Assembly (NCBI RefSeq): GCF_038433155.1
Contig: NZ_JBCDMW010000016.1
Location: 66,508-130,507, forward strand
Reading direction: 5' to 3'
DNA from: Luteococcus sp038433155
GTDB lineage: Bacteria; Actinomycetota; Actinomycetes; Propionibacteriales; Propionibacteriaceae
Length of the DNA stretch: 64,000 nucleotides
The notes under the pieces are model-generated. The model did no database searches, was not told the origin of the DNA, and saw only the letters and a program-made list of their open reading frames with translations. The position numbers and the translations under genes are program-made. Position 1 is the stretch's first letter. Every line of letters begins with the position of its first letter. Positions 23,856 to 32,262 of this stretch are shown here, piece after piece.

Positions 23856-26084
23856 TCAGCTGACAGCGGAGTTGGCCGGCCAGCCGGTGGCGACGGTCCG
23901 TGGGCTGCCCCACGTGCCGGCCCGGTTGGGCCAGACCGAGATTCGGCCATCCGGCCGTCGCGCCACCAGGTCCAGCGTGCCGCCGGTGGAGAGTTTCCCG
24001 GCGATCGTCACCGACGTTAGGCCGGCCCAGCCCTGGCCGATCACTCGGCCATTGGTCAGCGTCCCGGCGGGGGTGGTGGTGAACAGTTGCATCCGGCCGT
24101 TTGGCCAGATGGCGGCCAGGTCATCCCGGCCGTCGCGGTTCCAGTCACCGACGGGAAGCAGCGTCCGGACCGGGCCGAATCCGACCCCGATCCGGGTGCG
24201 CTGGGCCAGCCCGGTGGGGGTCATGGTCCAGCGGTAGAGCGCGCCCGTGCTGTCGGCCGCGATGAAGTGCTGGCTGCTTCCGCCGGCCAGCCGGCCGGCC
24301 TGGGTCATCAGCCGCATCGAGGACCAGCCCTTGCCGATCTGGCGGGCCGAGGACATCGAGCCCAGCCCCACCACCTGCCAGGACCACAACCGGCCGTCCC
24401 GGTCCCGGGAGAACAGGTCGGTCTGCCGGTCACCGTTGAAGTCGTGCACCCGGCCGAGCCAGTTGGTGTTGCCCCAGGCCGAGGAGACGGTCACCGGCGT
24501 CAGCAGGTTGGCCGCGCTGCCGGGATGCACCTGCAGCGTTCCGGCGCGCAGGGCGTACAGGTCCGCCCAGCCGTCACCGCTCAGGTCCCCGAAGCGTTCG
24601 GTGCTGGCACGCTGCACCCGCTGGGTGACCCGCCCGCTGAAGGTCTGGTCCGCGGAGGCGAAGGTCATGCTGCGATAACCCGCTCCGGGCCAGCGCAGGA
24701 TCCCGGTGCCCAGGCTGGCTCCCTGGGCGGCGGGCACCCGGCCCGCCCGGTCCCGCACGCTCAGCGGCCACCAGCCGGTGGTGTTGCCGGGCAGGGGCAG
24801 GTACTGGTCCTGCGCCTCGATGGCGTGCGCCCGCACCCCGCGCAGCGGGGCCAGATCGGTGATCCGGTTCTGCCGCAGGAAGAGCCAGGTCAGCTTGCCC
24901 AGACCGGCCAGCGGGGACACGTCGCTGACCTGGTTGGCATTCAGGTTCAGTGAGGTCAGCGCCGTCAGCCGGCGCAGCGGGCCGAGCACCCGGACCTGGT
25001 TCTGTTCCAGGTTCAGTTCCTGCAGCAGCGTCAGGCGGGACAGGGCCTCCACCCGGCTGACCCGGTTGGCGGCCAGATCCAGCGCCACCAGCCCGGTGAG
25101 TCCGGACAACGGGGTCAGGTCGGAGACCTGATTGCCCCACAGCTGCACCGAGCGCAGCGTGCGCCGGCCGGCCAGCGGCTTCAGCGAGCCGATCCGGTTG
25201 AAGGCGGCCTCCACCGTGATGATCCGGGGGAGCCGGGCCACCGCGGACAGGTCGGTGAGCTGGTTGTCGTCCACCAACAGCTCCTGCAGCGCGGTGGCGG
25301 TGGCCACCGGCGCCAGGGAGCCGATCCGGTTGCTGCGGGCATCCAGCACCTGCAGGTGCGTCAGCGGGGCCACCGGGGTGAGGGAAGCAATCCGGTTGTT
25401 GCCCAGCCACAGTTCCTGCAGTTGCCGCAGGCTGGCGACGTCGGTGATGTCGGTGAGGGCATTGCGGGAGAGGTCCAGCCGGGTGAGGTTGCTGGCCCAG
25501 CGCAGCCCGGCCAGGCTCTGGATCTGCCGGTCCTGGCAATTGAGCTGGCTCAGCCGAGCCAGATCGGGGCGGGTGACGGCGGTGCCGATGGGCCGGCCCA
25601 GCGCGTCGTTGATGCACGCCACCAGCCGGGGGTCGGTGACCCCGCCGGTGACTGCCGCGCCCTCAACGCGTCGACGCTGGGCGGCGACGGGGGCCGTGGT
25701 GGAGCGCAGACCGGAGGCGGACACGTACCGGAAGCCCGTGCCGTGCCCGACCGGGGACGTGCTGCGGTCCGCCCGGACGGTCACCTGGACCCGGCCCGCC
25801 GGATGGGCGGGCACCCGCACCCGCAGCCGGGTGGCGGACAGCACCTGCACGTCGGTGGCGGGCGTCTGGCCGAAGGACACCACCGGGTTGTGGCCGAAGC
25901 CCTCGCCGTCGATCTGGATGGTCAACCCACCGCCGGCCACGTCGGTGCGCGCGGAGAGCTCCCGCACGACGGGTTGGGTGGGAGCCGCCTGGGCGGGCGC
26001 CGGGAAGCTGAGGGGAAGCAGGGTGCCGGTCAAGCCGGCCAGGGCCAGTGCGCTCACCGTGGAGCGGCGGAATTGCGTGCTCAC
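23856..26084 (-). CDS. secreted leucine-rich-repeat protein with IPT/TIG domain and FG-GAP-like repeats
   Basis: A 742-residue secreted protein. Residues ~1-35 form a signal peptide ending AQAA. An IPT/TIG-like domain follows (~45-110, LTIQIDGEGFGHNPVVSFG). Then about 11 internalin-type leucine-rich repeats (~175-440; LTRLDLSRNALTDI, LQELWLGNNRIASL and so on). The C-terminal ~250 residues have FG-GAP/VCBS-like repeats (DLSGDGWADLY, DFNGDRQTDLF, DWNRDGRDDLAAI) that fold as a beta-propeller. There is no LPXTG anchor. The GTG start overlaps the upstream stop by 4 bp (GTGA), so it is coupled to the next gene. The likely role is surface binding. Confidence 0.85.
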   Translation of the reverse strand: MSTQFRRSTVSALALAGLTGTLLPLSFPAPAQAAPTQPVVRELSARTDVAGGGLTIQIDGEGFGHNPVVSFGQTPATDVQVLSATRLRVRVPAHPAGRVQVTVRADRSTSPVGHGTGFRYVSASGLRSTTAPVAAQRRRVEGAAVTGGVTDPRLVACINDALGRPIGTAVTRPDLARLSQLNCQDRQIQSLAGLRWASNLTRLDLSRNALTDITDVASLRQLQELWLGNNRIASLTPVAPLTHLQVLDARSNRIGSLAPVATATALQELLVDDNQLTDLSAVARLPRIITVEAAFNRIGSLKPLAGRRTLRSVQLWGNQVSDLTPLSGLTGLVALDLAANRVSRVEALSRLTLLQELNLEQNQVRVLGPLRRLTALTSLNLNANQVSDVSPLAGLGKLTWLFLRQNRITDLAPLRGVRAHAIEAQDQYLPLPGNTTGWWPLSVRDRAGRVPAAQGASLGTGILRWPGAGYRSMTFASADQTFSGRVTQRVQRASTERFGDLSGDGWADLYALRAGTLQVHPGSAANLLTPVTVSSAWGNTNWLGRVHDFNGDRQTDLFSRDRDGRLWSWQVVGLGSMSSARQIGKGWSSMRLMTQAGRLAGGSSQHFIAADSTGALYRWTMTPTGLAQRTRIGVGFGPVRTLLPVGDWNRDGRDDLAAIWPNGRMQLFTTTPAGTLTNGRVIGQGWAGLTSVTIAGKLSTGGTLDLVARRPDGRISVWPNRAGTWGSPRTVATGWPANSAVS

Positions 26085-27505
26085 TGGAAGTTCACCCGCC
26101 CGCCCTGACGCACCCACAGGCCGGCGAAGCGGCCCTCGGTGACCAGGATGTGACCCCGGCCACCCAGGGTGGCGCGCTGGGTTCCCGGCACGACGGCGCT
26201 GCGGGAGAAGCTGGTGCTGCGCACCGCCTTGCCCACGCCGTCGGCAGACCATTGGTAGCCCACGATCGGCCCGCCGAGCTTCATCAGCACCGGCCGTGGT
26301 CGGGTATAGATGGCCTGGTCGGTGTCCAGCCCGACGCGGAAGGCCAGGTCCGCCTGTTCCCGCACCCAGAAGCCGCTCTTGGGGCCCTCGGCCATGTAGA
26401 GCCAGGTCCCGGTGGCCGTTGACCAGCGGTGCCGCGACGTGGTGCGCAGCACCATCGGGCTGGTGGTCTTCCAGACCTGGGGCTTGCCCGGCCCGGAACC
26501 GACGGGCCGCTGGATCTGGTGGACACCGGGATTCACCCGGATCCGCCCCGCGGCCCTCGTGTCGGTGGTGTACGGCCAGTCCGCGAACATCTGGTCGCTG
26601 ACCGTGCCAACCCGGCCCAGTCCGGTCAGGTTCCACAGGCCGACATAGCAGCTGGTGTTGACGGAGTGATAGCTCGGCACATTGGTGGTGCTGTTGGCAA
26701 AGTAGTTGGACCACCGGCCGGGGGCCCGGCAGTAGTTTCGGTAGAAGTCCAGGGTGGCGGCGGCGCCCTGGACCACCTCGCGTGCCAGCGGGTCCTTGGT
26801 CTGCTGGAGGTAGAAGCCCAGTTCCGCCAGCGCGTAGAAGTGGCCGTTGAAGACCGTCGAGAAGCGGCCGACGGGCGAGGGGTACTCCTCCAGCCAGAGG
26901 CAGTTGTTGGCATCGACGCCGGCGATCCACGGCTGGGTGGGGCGGCTGCGCAGTGGCGGCAGGTGGAAGGCGGCCACCACCTCCTGCCGGTAGCGGGCCC
27001 ACTTGCGCTCCCCAGTGGCCTGCTCCAGCCGGTGCAGGGCGCGGGGGAACTTGGACTGGCCAAAGGAGGAGTACCAGGGCCCGGGCAGCGGCCGGCCGTC
27101 GGCATGCCAGTTGAACTCGTAGGCCAGGAAGCGGGCGCCCTGACGTCGTGCTGTCCGCTGCATCAGGGCTTCCATCACGGTGGCGGCAAAGCGCAGCTGC
27201 TCCCGGTCCGGCCTGCGGCTGTAGGAGTCCAGGTGGGCATTGAGCAGGTTGCCCAGTTGGGTCGGATGGATCACCACCCGGCCATCCTTGAGCTTCAGCC
27301 GCGGGATCGGGTCGCTGGGGGCCGAGATCATCCCGCCACGGTCACCGGCACCGATCAACCCGAAGGACTTGGCGGGGGAGTCCACCTGCTGGGCCAGCAA
27401 CCGCCAACCAGCCCGGGCGTCGGCCACCTCCGGCAGCGCCGCAGCCAAGGGGAGGGCGGTGGCCGTTGCGAGCAGCGCCCGACGTGTCAGGGGGGTCGAC
27501 GTCAT
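26081..27505 (-). CDS. Tat-exported protein with D-glucuronyl C5-epimerase-like domain
   Basis: A 474-residue exported protein. The N-terminus TPLTRRALLATATALPLAAALP is a twin-arginine-type signal. The body (~100-330) resembles the D-glucuronyl C5-epimerase C-terminal family, an alpha/alpha-barrel acting on uronic-acid polysaccharides (FSTVFNGHFYALAELGFYLQQT, YCRAPGRWSNYF). Activity is inferred from fold only. The ATG at 27503-27505 has GAAGGA 6 nt upstream; ATG 27511 would leave no spacing. It is coupled to the LRR gene downstream. Together they suggest a cell-surface polysaccharide function. Confidence 0.7.
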   Translation of the reverse strand: MTSTPLTRRALLATATALPLAAALPEVADARAGWRLLAQQVDSPAKSFGLIGAGDRGGMISAPSDPIPRLKLKDGRVVIHPTQLGNLLNAHLDSYSRRPDREQLRFAATVMEALMQRTARRQGARFLAYEFNWHADGRPLPGPWYSSFGQSKFPRALHRLEQATGERKWARYRQEVVAAFHLPPLRSRPTQPWIAGVDANNCLWLEEYPSPVGRFSTVFNGHFYALAELGFYLQQTKDPLAREVVQGAAATLDFYRNYCRAPGRWSNYFANSTTNVPSYHSVNTSCYVGLWNLTGLGRVGTVSDQMFADWPYTTDTRAAGRIRVNPGVHQIQRPVGSGPGKPQVWKTTSPMVLRTTSRHRWSTATGTWLYMAEGPKSGFWVREQADLAFRVGLDTDQAIYTRPRPVLMKLGGPIVGYQWSADGVGKAVRSTSFSRSAVVPGTQRATLGGRGHILVTEGRFAGLWVRQGGRVNFQ

Positions 27506-27545
27506 CGTCATTCCTTCGGTACCGGATTCCCGGACGGGAGTCCAG

Positions 27546-27619
27546 TGGGCGCAGAGGGACTCGAACCCCCGACATCTTGCTTGTAAGGCAAGCGCTCTAA
27601 CCAACTGAGCTATGCGCCC
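27546..27619 (-). tRNA. tRNA-Val (anticodon TAC)
   Basis: A complete cloverleaf: acceptor GGGCGCA / TGCGCCC, D arm GCTC...GAGC, anticodon stem CTTGC / GCAAG around loop CTTACAA with anticodon TAC, and T arm with TTCGAGT. Discriminator A; CCA is not encoded. Confidence 0.95.
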
Positions 27620-27631
27620 GGGCGGTGCGCC

Positions 27632-28741
27632 TCAGGATACCGGGTCCAACCTGGGCTCCGCGCGACGGGGCGCCACCGGCCCCCGCTCCCAGCCCCGTAA
27701 CCTGCGGTCCCACGCTCCCGGCAGGCCGAACAGGAAGTGCACCCCCAGCTTCTTCAGCGCCACCTCCAGGGCCAGGGCCATGGCCGCGATCAGGGCGGTG
27801 ACCAGCAGGGGATAGCCCACCGCGGCCCCTCCCAGCCGGGCGGGCAGACCGGCCAGGGCAGGGGAGTGGGAGGTTGCCAGCATCAGGGCGCCCAACAGCA
27901 GCGGATGCATCACGTAGATGGCCAGCGTGTGCCGCCCCACCCACGCGCCCAACCGCGCCGCGGCGCCGAGCCTGCTGGCATACCAGGCCAGCCCCAGGGC
28001 GGTCAGGCCCTTGCCCAGGTTGCCGACGAAGAAGCTGGCCTGCAGCAGTTCCCAGCGCCCGCCGGCCAGGCCCACCATTCGGCCGGAGACCAGGTATCCG
28101 ATCACGCCGGCCAGCACCAGGGCCCAGGCCCGGCTGCGCAGGGTGCGCTTCAGCCAGCCCGACGCGTACACGCCGATGGCGAAGTAGATGGCCAACACCG
28201 GCACCTTCATCCACATCCGCTGGCCCGGGTGCAGGAAGAGCATCGGCACCGCCAGCAGCGCAATCACCAGCCACCCCGGCAGCGGCCGGGCCAGCCAGAG
28301 AAAGAGCAGGTAGCAGGACAGCGCGAAGACGTACCACAACGGGGTTCCCGGCAACAGGAGCTGCGTGGCCCAGCTGCTGCCCAGGGTGACCTTCTCCGGG
28401 GTGGGGAAGACGAACAGGCTCCACGCGACGGCATAGACCGTCAGCCACACGGCGTACAGCCAGTAGTTCGCGGCGGCACCTCGCACCGCCGAGCGACCCC
28501 GGCCGATCTTGCCGGCCGCCAGCAGCCCGGACAGCATCAGCAGCAGCGGCATCCGGATCCCGCCGGCCACGTCGTTGAGACCAACCCAGGTGCCCGACCG
28601 CAGGGGCGGGGTGTCCACCTGCTGCAGGTGCCACAGCACCACGTGGTACAGCACCACCAGCAGCACGCACGCACCGCGTGCCAGGTCGATCCAGGTCTCG
28701 CGGGGGCGTTGCGTGGTGCCGGTCGGAGTCGGTTCAGCCAT
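27632..28741 (-). CDS. membrane acyltransferase, OpgC/acyltransferase-3 family
   Basis: A 369-residue polytopic membrane protein with about 10 helices. It starts with the acyltransferase-3 hallmark RETWIDLARGACVLLVVLYHVVLWHL, which places the conserved Arg/His near the first helix. Such enzymes O-acylate surface polysaccharides, lipids or peptidoglycan. The ATG at 28739-28741 has GGAGG closely upstream; an in-frame ATG at 28756 is five codons earlier. It lies just downstream of tRNA-Val on the same strand and near the uronate-epimerase-like gene, which fits a cell-envelope glycan role. Confidence 0.8.
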   Translation of the reverse strand: MAEPTPTGTTQRPRETWIDLARGACVLLVVLYHVVLWHLQQVDTPPLRSGTWVGLNDVAGGIRMPLLLMLSGLLAAGKIGRGRSAVRGAAANYWLYAVWLTVYAVAWSLFVFPTPEKVTLGSSWATQLLLPGTPLWYVFALSCYLLFLWLARPLPGWLVIALLAVPMLFLHPGQRMWMKVPVLAIYFAIGVYASGWLKRTLRSRAWALVLAGVIGYLVSGRMVGLAGGRWELLQASFFVGNLGKGLTALGLAWYASRLGAAARLGAWVGRHTLAIYVMHPLLLGALMLATSHSPALAGLPARLGGAAVGYPLLVTALIAAMALALEVALKKLGVHFLFGLPGAWDRRLRGWERGPVAPRRAEPRLDPVS

Positions 28742-28847
28742 GCCCTCCACCCTCACATGGGTCGGGAGCAGCGGCGCAACGACGCTGTCAGTGGACGCTC
28801 AGCCAACCACTTGCGCTGGGCTGACTATGCGGGTCTGCCTAGACCTG

Positions 28848-29312
28848 TCAGGCCAGGGCCTTCTTCACCAGCCCGGAGATGGTCTTGCCGTCGGAGCGGC
28901 CCTCGGCACGGGCGGAGACGGCCTTGATGATCTGGCCCATCTGGCGCATGGTCGGCTTCTCGCCGTCGACGCTGGCCGCGGCCACTTCCTCGTCCACCAG
29001 GGTCTGCACCTCGTCCTCGGTGAGCGGGGCGGGCAGGTACTGGGCCAGGAAGGCTGCCTCGGAGGCCTCCTTGTCCGCCAGGTCCTCCCGGCCGCCGGCG
29101 CGGTAGGCCTCGGCGGAATCCTTGCGCTTGTTGACCTCCTTGGTGACCACCGTCGTCTCCTCGGCATCGCTCAGTTCGCGCGCGACATCGCCGGCCACCT
29201 CTTCGTTGTGGATGGCGGTCAGGGCCATCCGGATGTTGCTCTTGGCGGCATCATCCTTGGCCTTCATGGCGGTCACCAGGTCCTGCTTGAGTTGATTCTT
29301 CAGTGCTCCCAC
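28848..29312 (-). CDS. GatB/YqeY domain protein
   Basis: A 154-residue protein of the YqeY family, related to the helical tRNA-binding tail of the GatB amidotransferase subunit. It shows LKNQLKQDLVTAMKAKDDAAKSNIRMALTAI at the start, DAEETTVVTKEVNKRKDSAEAYRAGGR in the middle and the end DGKTISGLVKKAL. The exact role is unknown. The GTG at 29310-29312 has AAAGGA 7 nt upstream; the longer open frame crosses the divergent prfB promoter. Confidence 0.88.
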   Translation of the reverse strand: MGALKNQLKQDLVTAMKAKDDAAKSNIRMALTAIHNEEVAGDVARELSDAEETTVVTKEVNKRKDSAEAYRAGGREDLADKEASEAAFLAQYLPAPLTEDEVQTLVDEEVAAASVDGEKPTMRQMGQIIKAVSARAEGRSDGKTISGLVKKALA

Positions 29313-29371
29313 GAGCGGTCCTTTCGTCAGTGGTCCAAGTCTTTCACGTCGCCGCAAGCGACTTTCGCGGG

Positions 29372-29377
29372 TAGACT
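29372..29377 (+). promoter_or_regulatory. -10 box of prfB
   Basis: TAGACT lies 8 bp before the GTG start of prfB, predicting a 5' leader of only a few nucleotides. Confidence 0.5.
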
Positions 29378-29385
29378 CCCTCGAC

Positions 29386-30495
29386 GTGGCTCTTGCAGAT
29401 CTTTCCGACATCATCAGCACCCTCGAGACTTCCCTGAAGTCGATCGAGGCGGTGCTCGACCCCGAGGCCAAGAAGCGCGAGATCTCCGAGCTGGAGCAGC
29501 AGGTGGCCGCGCCGGACCTGTGGGATGACCAGGCCAACGCCCAGAAGGTCACCTCCCGGTTGAGCGCGCTGCAGTCCGACGTCGAACGCGTCGAGCAGCT
29601 GCGTGAGCGGTTGGACGACGTCCAGTTGATGCTGGAGATGGCCGCGGAGGAGTCCGATGCGGATGCCGCCGCCGAGGCCCAGACCGAGGTGGGCAAGCTG
29701 AAGAGCGACATCGAGGCCCTCGAGGTGCGCACCCTGCTGTCCGGCGAGTACGACGAGCGCGATGCCGTGGTCAGCATCCGCGCCGGGGCCGGTGGCGTCG
29801 ACGCCGCGGACTTCGCCGAGATGCTGCTGCGGATGTACACCCGCTGGGCGGAGCGGCACGGCTACAAGGTCACCGTGATGGACACCTCCTATGCGGAGGA
29901 GGCCGGGCTGAAGTCGGTCACCTTCGAGGTGAGCGCGCCCTTCGCGTACGGCACCCTGAGCGTGGAGAGCGGTACCCACCGGCTGGTGCGGATCAGCCCC
30001 TTCGACAACCAGGGCCGACGCCAGACCTCCTTCGCCGCCGTCGAGGTGATCCCGCTGATCGAGGACACCGACCACATCGACGTGCCCGAGGGTGACATCC
30101 GGGTGGACGTCTTCCGCTCGTCGGGCCCCGGCGGCCAGAGTGTCAACACCACCGACTCGGCGGTGCGGATCACCCACCTGCCCACCGGCCTGGTGGTCTC
30201 CATGCAGAACGAGAAGTCCCAGATCCAGAACCGCGCCGCCGCCATGCGGGTGTTGCAGTCCCGCCTGCTGCTGCTCAAGCAGCAGGAGGAGGAGGCCAAG
30301 AAGAAGGAACTGGCCGGCGACGTGAAGGCCAGCTGGGGTGACCAGATGCGCTCCTATGTGCTGAACCCGTACCAGATGGTCAAGGACCTGCGCACCAATT
30401 TCGAGGTGGGCAATCCGGATGCCGTCTTCGACGGGGAGATCGACGGCTTCATCGACGCCGGGATCCGGTGGCGGATGAAGGGCGAGGACGACTGA
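29386..30495 (+). CDS. prfB: peptide chain release factor 2
   Basis: A 369-residue class I release factor. It has the GGQ catalytic motif in SSGPGGQSVNTTDSAVR (~250) and the RF2-type SPF anticodon tripeptide in RISPFDNQGRR (~203), which decodes UGA/UAA. The reading frame is continuous, without the programmed frameshift that autoregulates prfB in many other bacteria. GTG start at 29386. It is followed by the cell-division genes ftsEX, a common actinobacterial order. Confidence 0.97.
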   Translation: MALADLSDIISTLETSLKSIEAVLDPEAKKREISELEQQVAAPDLWDDQANAQKVTSRLSALQSDVERVEQLRERLDDVQLMLEMAAEESDADAAAEAQTEVGKLKSDIEALEVRTLLSGEYDERDAVVSIRAGAGGVDAADFAEMLLRMYTRWAERHGYKVTVMDTSYAEEAGLKSVTFEVSAPFAYGTLSVESGTHRLVRISPFDNQGRRQTSFAAVEVIPLIEDTDHIDVPEGDIRVDVFRSSGPGGQSVNTTDSAVRITHLPTGLVVSMQNEKSQIQNRAAAMRVLQSRLLLLKQQEEEAKKKELAGDVKASWGDQMRSYVLNPYQMVKDLRTNFEVGNPDAVFDGEIDGFIDAGIRWRMKGEDD

Positions 30496-30546
30496 GCGTC
30501 CGCTGACCGCGTCCGGGACGGTTCGTCGCGCGGTCCCGGCACGGCC

Positions 30547-30552
30547 TAGACT
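30547..30552 (+). promoter_or_regulatory. -10 box upstream of ftsE
   Basis: TAGACT at 30547-30552, about 50 bp before the ftsE ATG, in the 106-bp prfB-ftsE gap. Confidence 0.45.
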
Positions 30553-30601
30553 CCGTGTCGGCCACAGCACCCCCGAGCTTTCCCCACGGCCAAGGACGGG
30601 C

Positions 30602-31288
30602 ATGATCACCTTCGACAATGTCACCAAGATCTACCACGGGCAGACCAAGCCCGCGCTGAAGAATGTCAGCGTCCAGGTCGACAAGGGCGAGTTCGTCTTC
30701 CTGGTCGGCCAGTCGGGTTCGGGCAAGTCCACCTTCATGCGCCTGGTGCTGCGCGAGTACCGTCCCACGCTGGGCACCATCCACGTCGCGGGCAAGGACC
30801 TGAACCACTTGCGCAGCTGGAAGGTGCCGGCACTGCGGCGCCAGATCGGCACCGTCTTCCAGGACTTCCGCTTGCTGCCGGGCAAGACCGTCGACGAGAA
30901 CGTGGCCTTTGCGCTGCAGGTGATCGGCAAGCCCACCAGTGAGATCCGGCAGCTGGTGCCGGAGACGCTGCAGTTGGTGGGGCTGTCCGGCAAGGGCCAT
31001 CGGCTGCCCGAGGAGCTCTCCGGCGGCGAGCAGCAGCGGGTGGCCATCGCGCGGGCCTTCGTGAACCGGCCGCAGATCCTGATCGCCGATGAGCCCACCG
31101 GCAACCTGGACCCGGCCACCAGCGTCGGGATCATGAAGCTGCTGGACCGGATCAACAAGACCGGCACCACCGTGATCATCGCCACCCACGACGCCACCAT
31201 CGTGGACCAGATGCGACGACGGGTGATCGAGCTGGATCAGGGCAGCGTGATCCGCGACCAGACCAAGGGTGTCTACGGCACGGCCTGA
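30602..31288 (+). CDS. ftsE: cell division ATP-binding protein FtsE
   Basis: A 228-residue ABC ATPase of the FtsEX divisome complex, which controls peptidoglycan hydrolases at the septum. Walker A GQSGSGKST (~37), signature LSGGEQQR (~139), Walker B ILIADEPTGNLD (~159), switch His in IIATHDATIV. It lies 28 bp before ftsX. The M23 peptidase two genes on is the probable hydrolase it regulates. Confidence 0.96.
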   Translation: MITFDNVTKIYHGQTKPALKNVSVQVDKGEFVFLVGQSGSGKSTFMRLVLREYRPTLGTIHVAGKDLNHLRSWKVPALRRQIGTVFQDFRLLPGKTVDENVAFALQVIGKPTSEIRQLVPETLQLVGLSGKGHRLPEELSGGEQQRVAIARAFVNRPQILIADEPTGNLDPATSVGIMKLLDRINKTGTTVIIATHDATIVDQMRRRVIELDQGSVIRDQTKGVYGTA

Positions 31289-31316
31289 GCCGTCCGGACA
31301 GCCGAAAGGAATATCG

Positions 31317-32219
31317 ATGCGTCACACCCTCCGCGAGACCTGGTCCGGGCTTCGTCGCAATGTCTCCATGACCCTGGCGGTGATCGTCACCATGTGGGTC
31401 AGCCTCAGCCTGTTCGGGGCCGGCCTGATGACCATGCAGCAGGTGGACCTGATCAAGGGCAAGTGGTACGACAAGATCGAGATCAGCGTCTTCCTGTGCG
31501 TGCAGGATTCCAAGGGTGGCATGTGCGAGCCGGGCAAGGATGTCACCGACGCCCAGCGCCAGGCCATCAAGCAGCGGTTGGAGGCCAATCCGGAGGTGGG
31601 GCAGGTCTTCTACGAGAGCAAGCAGGAGGCCTACGACGACTTCAAGCAGACCTTCGCCGACTCGCCGATCCTGGAGACGCTGACCGTCGACCAGATGCAG
31701 GACTCCTACCGGATCAAGCTCAAGGATCCGGCCCAGTACGCCGGGGTGGTGGACGAGGCGGAGGTGCTGCCCGGTGTGCAGAATGTCCAGGACCTGCACA
31801 AGGTCCTGGACCCGCTGTTCAGCTGGCTGAATGCGTTGAAGTGGGCCACCATCGGGATGAGCGTCCTGCTGCTGTTGGCCGCCGCCCTGCAGATTGCCAA
31901 CACCATCCGGATGGCGGCCTTCAGCCGGCGTCGCGAACTGGGCATCATGCGGCTGGTGGGTGCCTCCAACTCCTACATCATGCTGCCCTTCCTGCTGGAG
32001 AGCCTGGTGGCCGGGCTGGTGGGCGCCGGTCTGGCCTGCGGCACCCTGGCCTTCGGCTACTGGTCGGTGATCGTGAAGAACGCTGAAGTTTCCATCAAGG
32101 CCCTGCGCTGGATTTCCTGGCAGCACGCGGGAGTGGCGATGGTCGCGGTTGCGCTGGTGGGTATTGCGCTGGCTATCATTCCGACGTTGCTTGCAACTAG
32201 GAAATACCTGAGAGTCTGA
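31317..32219 (+). CDS. ftsX: cell division protein FtsX
   Basis: A 300-residue membrane partner of FtsE. There is one N-terminal transmembrane helix (TLAVIVTMWVSLSLFGAGL), an extracellular domain of ~140 residues and three C-terminal helices (TIGMSVLLLLAAALQIAN, SLVAGLVGAGLACGTLAFGYW, AMVAVALVGIALAIIPT). The extracellular loop should contact the downstream peptidase. The ATG at 31317 has GAAAGGA upstream; the frame is open further back into ftsE. Confidence 0.95.
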   Translation: MRHTLRETWSGLRRNVSMTLAVIVTMWVSLSLFGAGLMTMQQVDLIKGKWYDKIEISVFLCVQDSKGGMCEPGKDVTDAQRQAIKQRLEANPEVGQVFYESKQEAYDDFKQTFADSPILETLTVDQMQDSYRIKLKDPAQYAGVVDEAEVLPGVQNVQDLHKVLDPLFSWLNALKWATIGMSVLLLLAAALQIANTIRMAAFSRRRELGIMRLVGASNSYIMLPFLLESLVAGLVGAGLACGTLAFGYWSVIVKNAEVSIKALRWISWQHAGVAMVAVALVGIALAIIPTLLATRKYLRV

Positions 32220-32262
32220 GTGACCCCACGCTCAGCTTTGGCCGGGATGAGGTAGAACGCCC

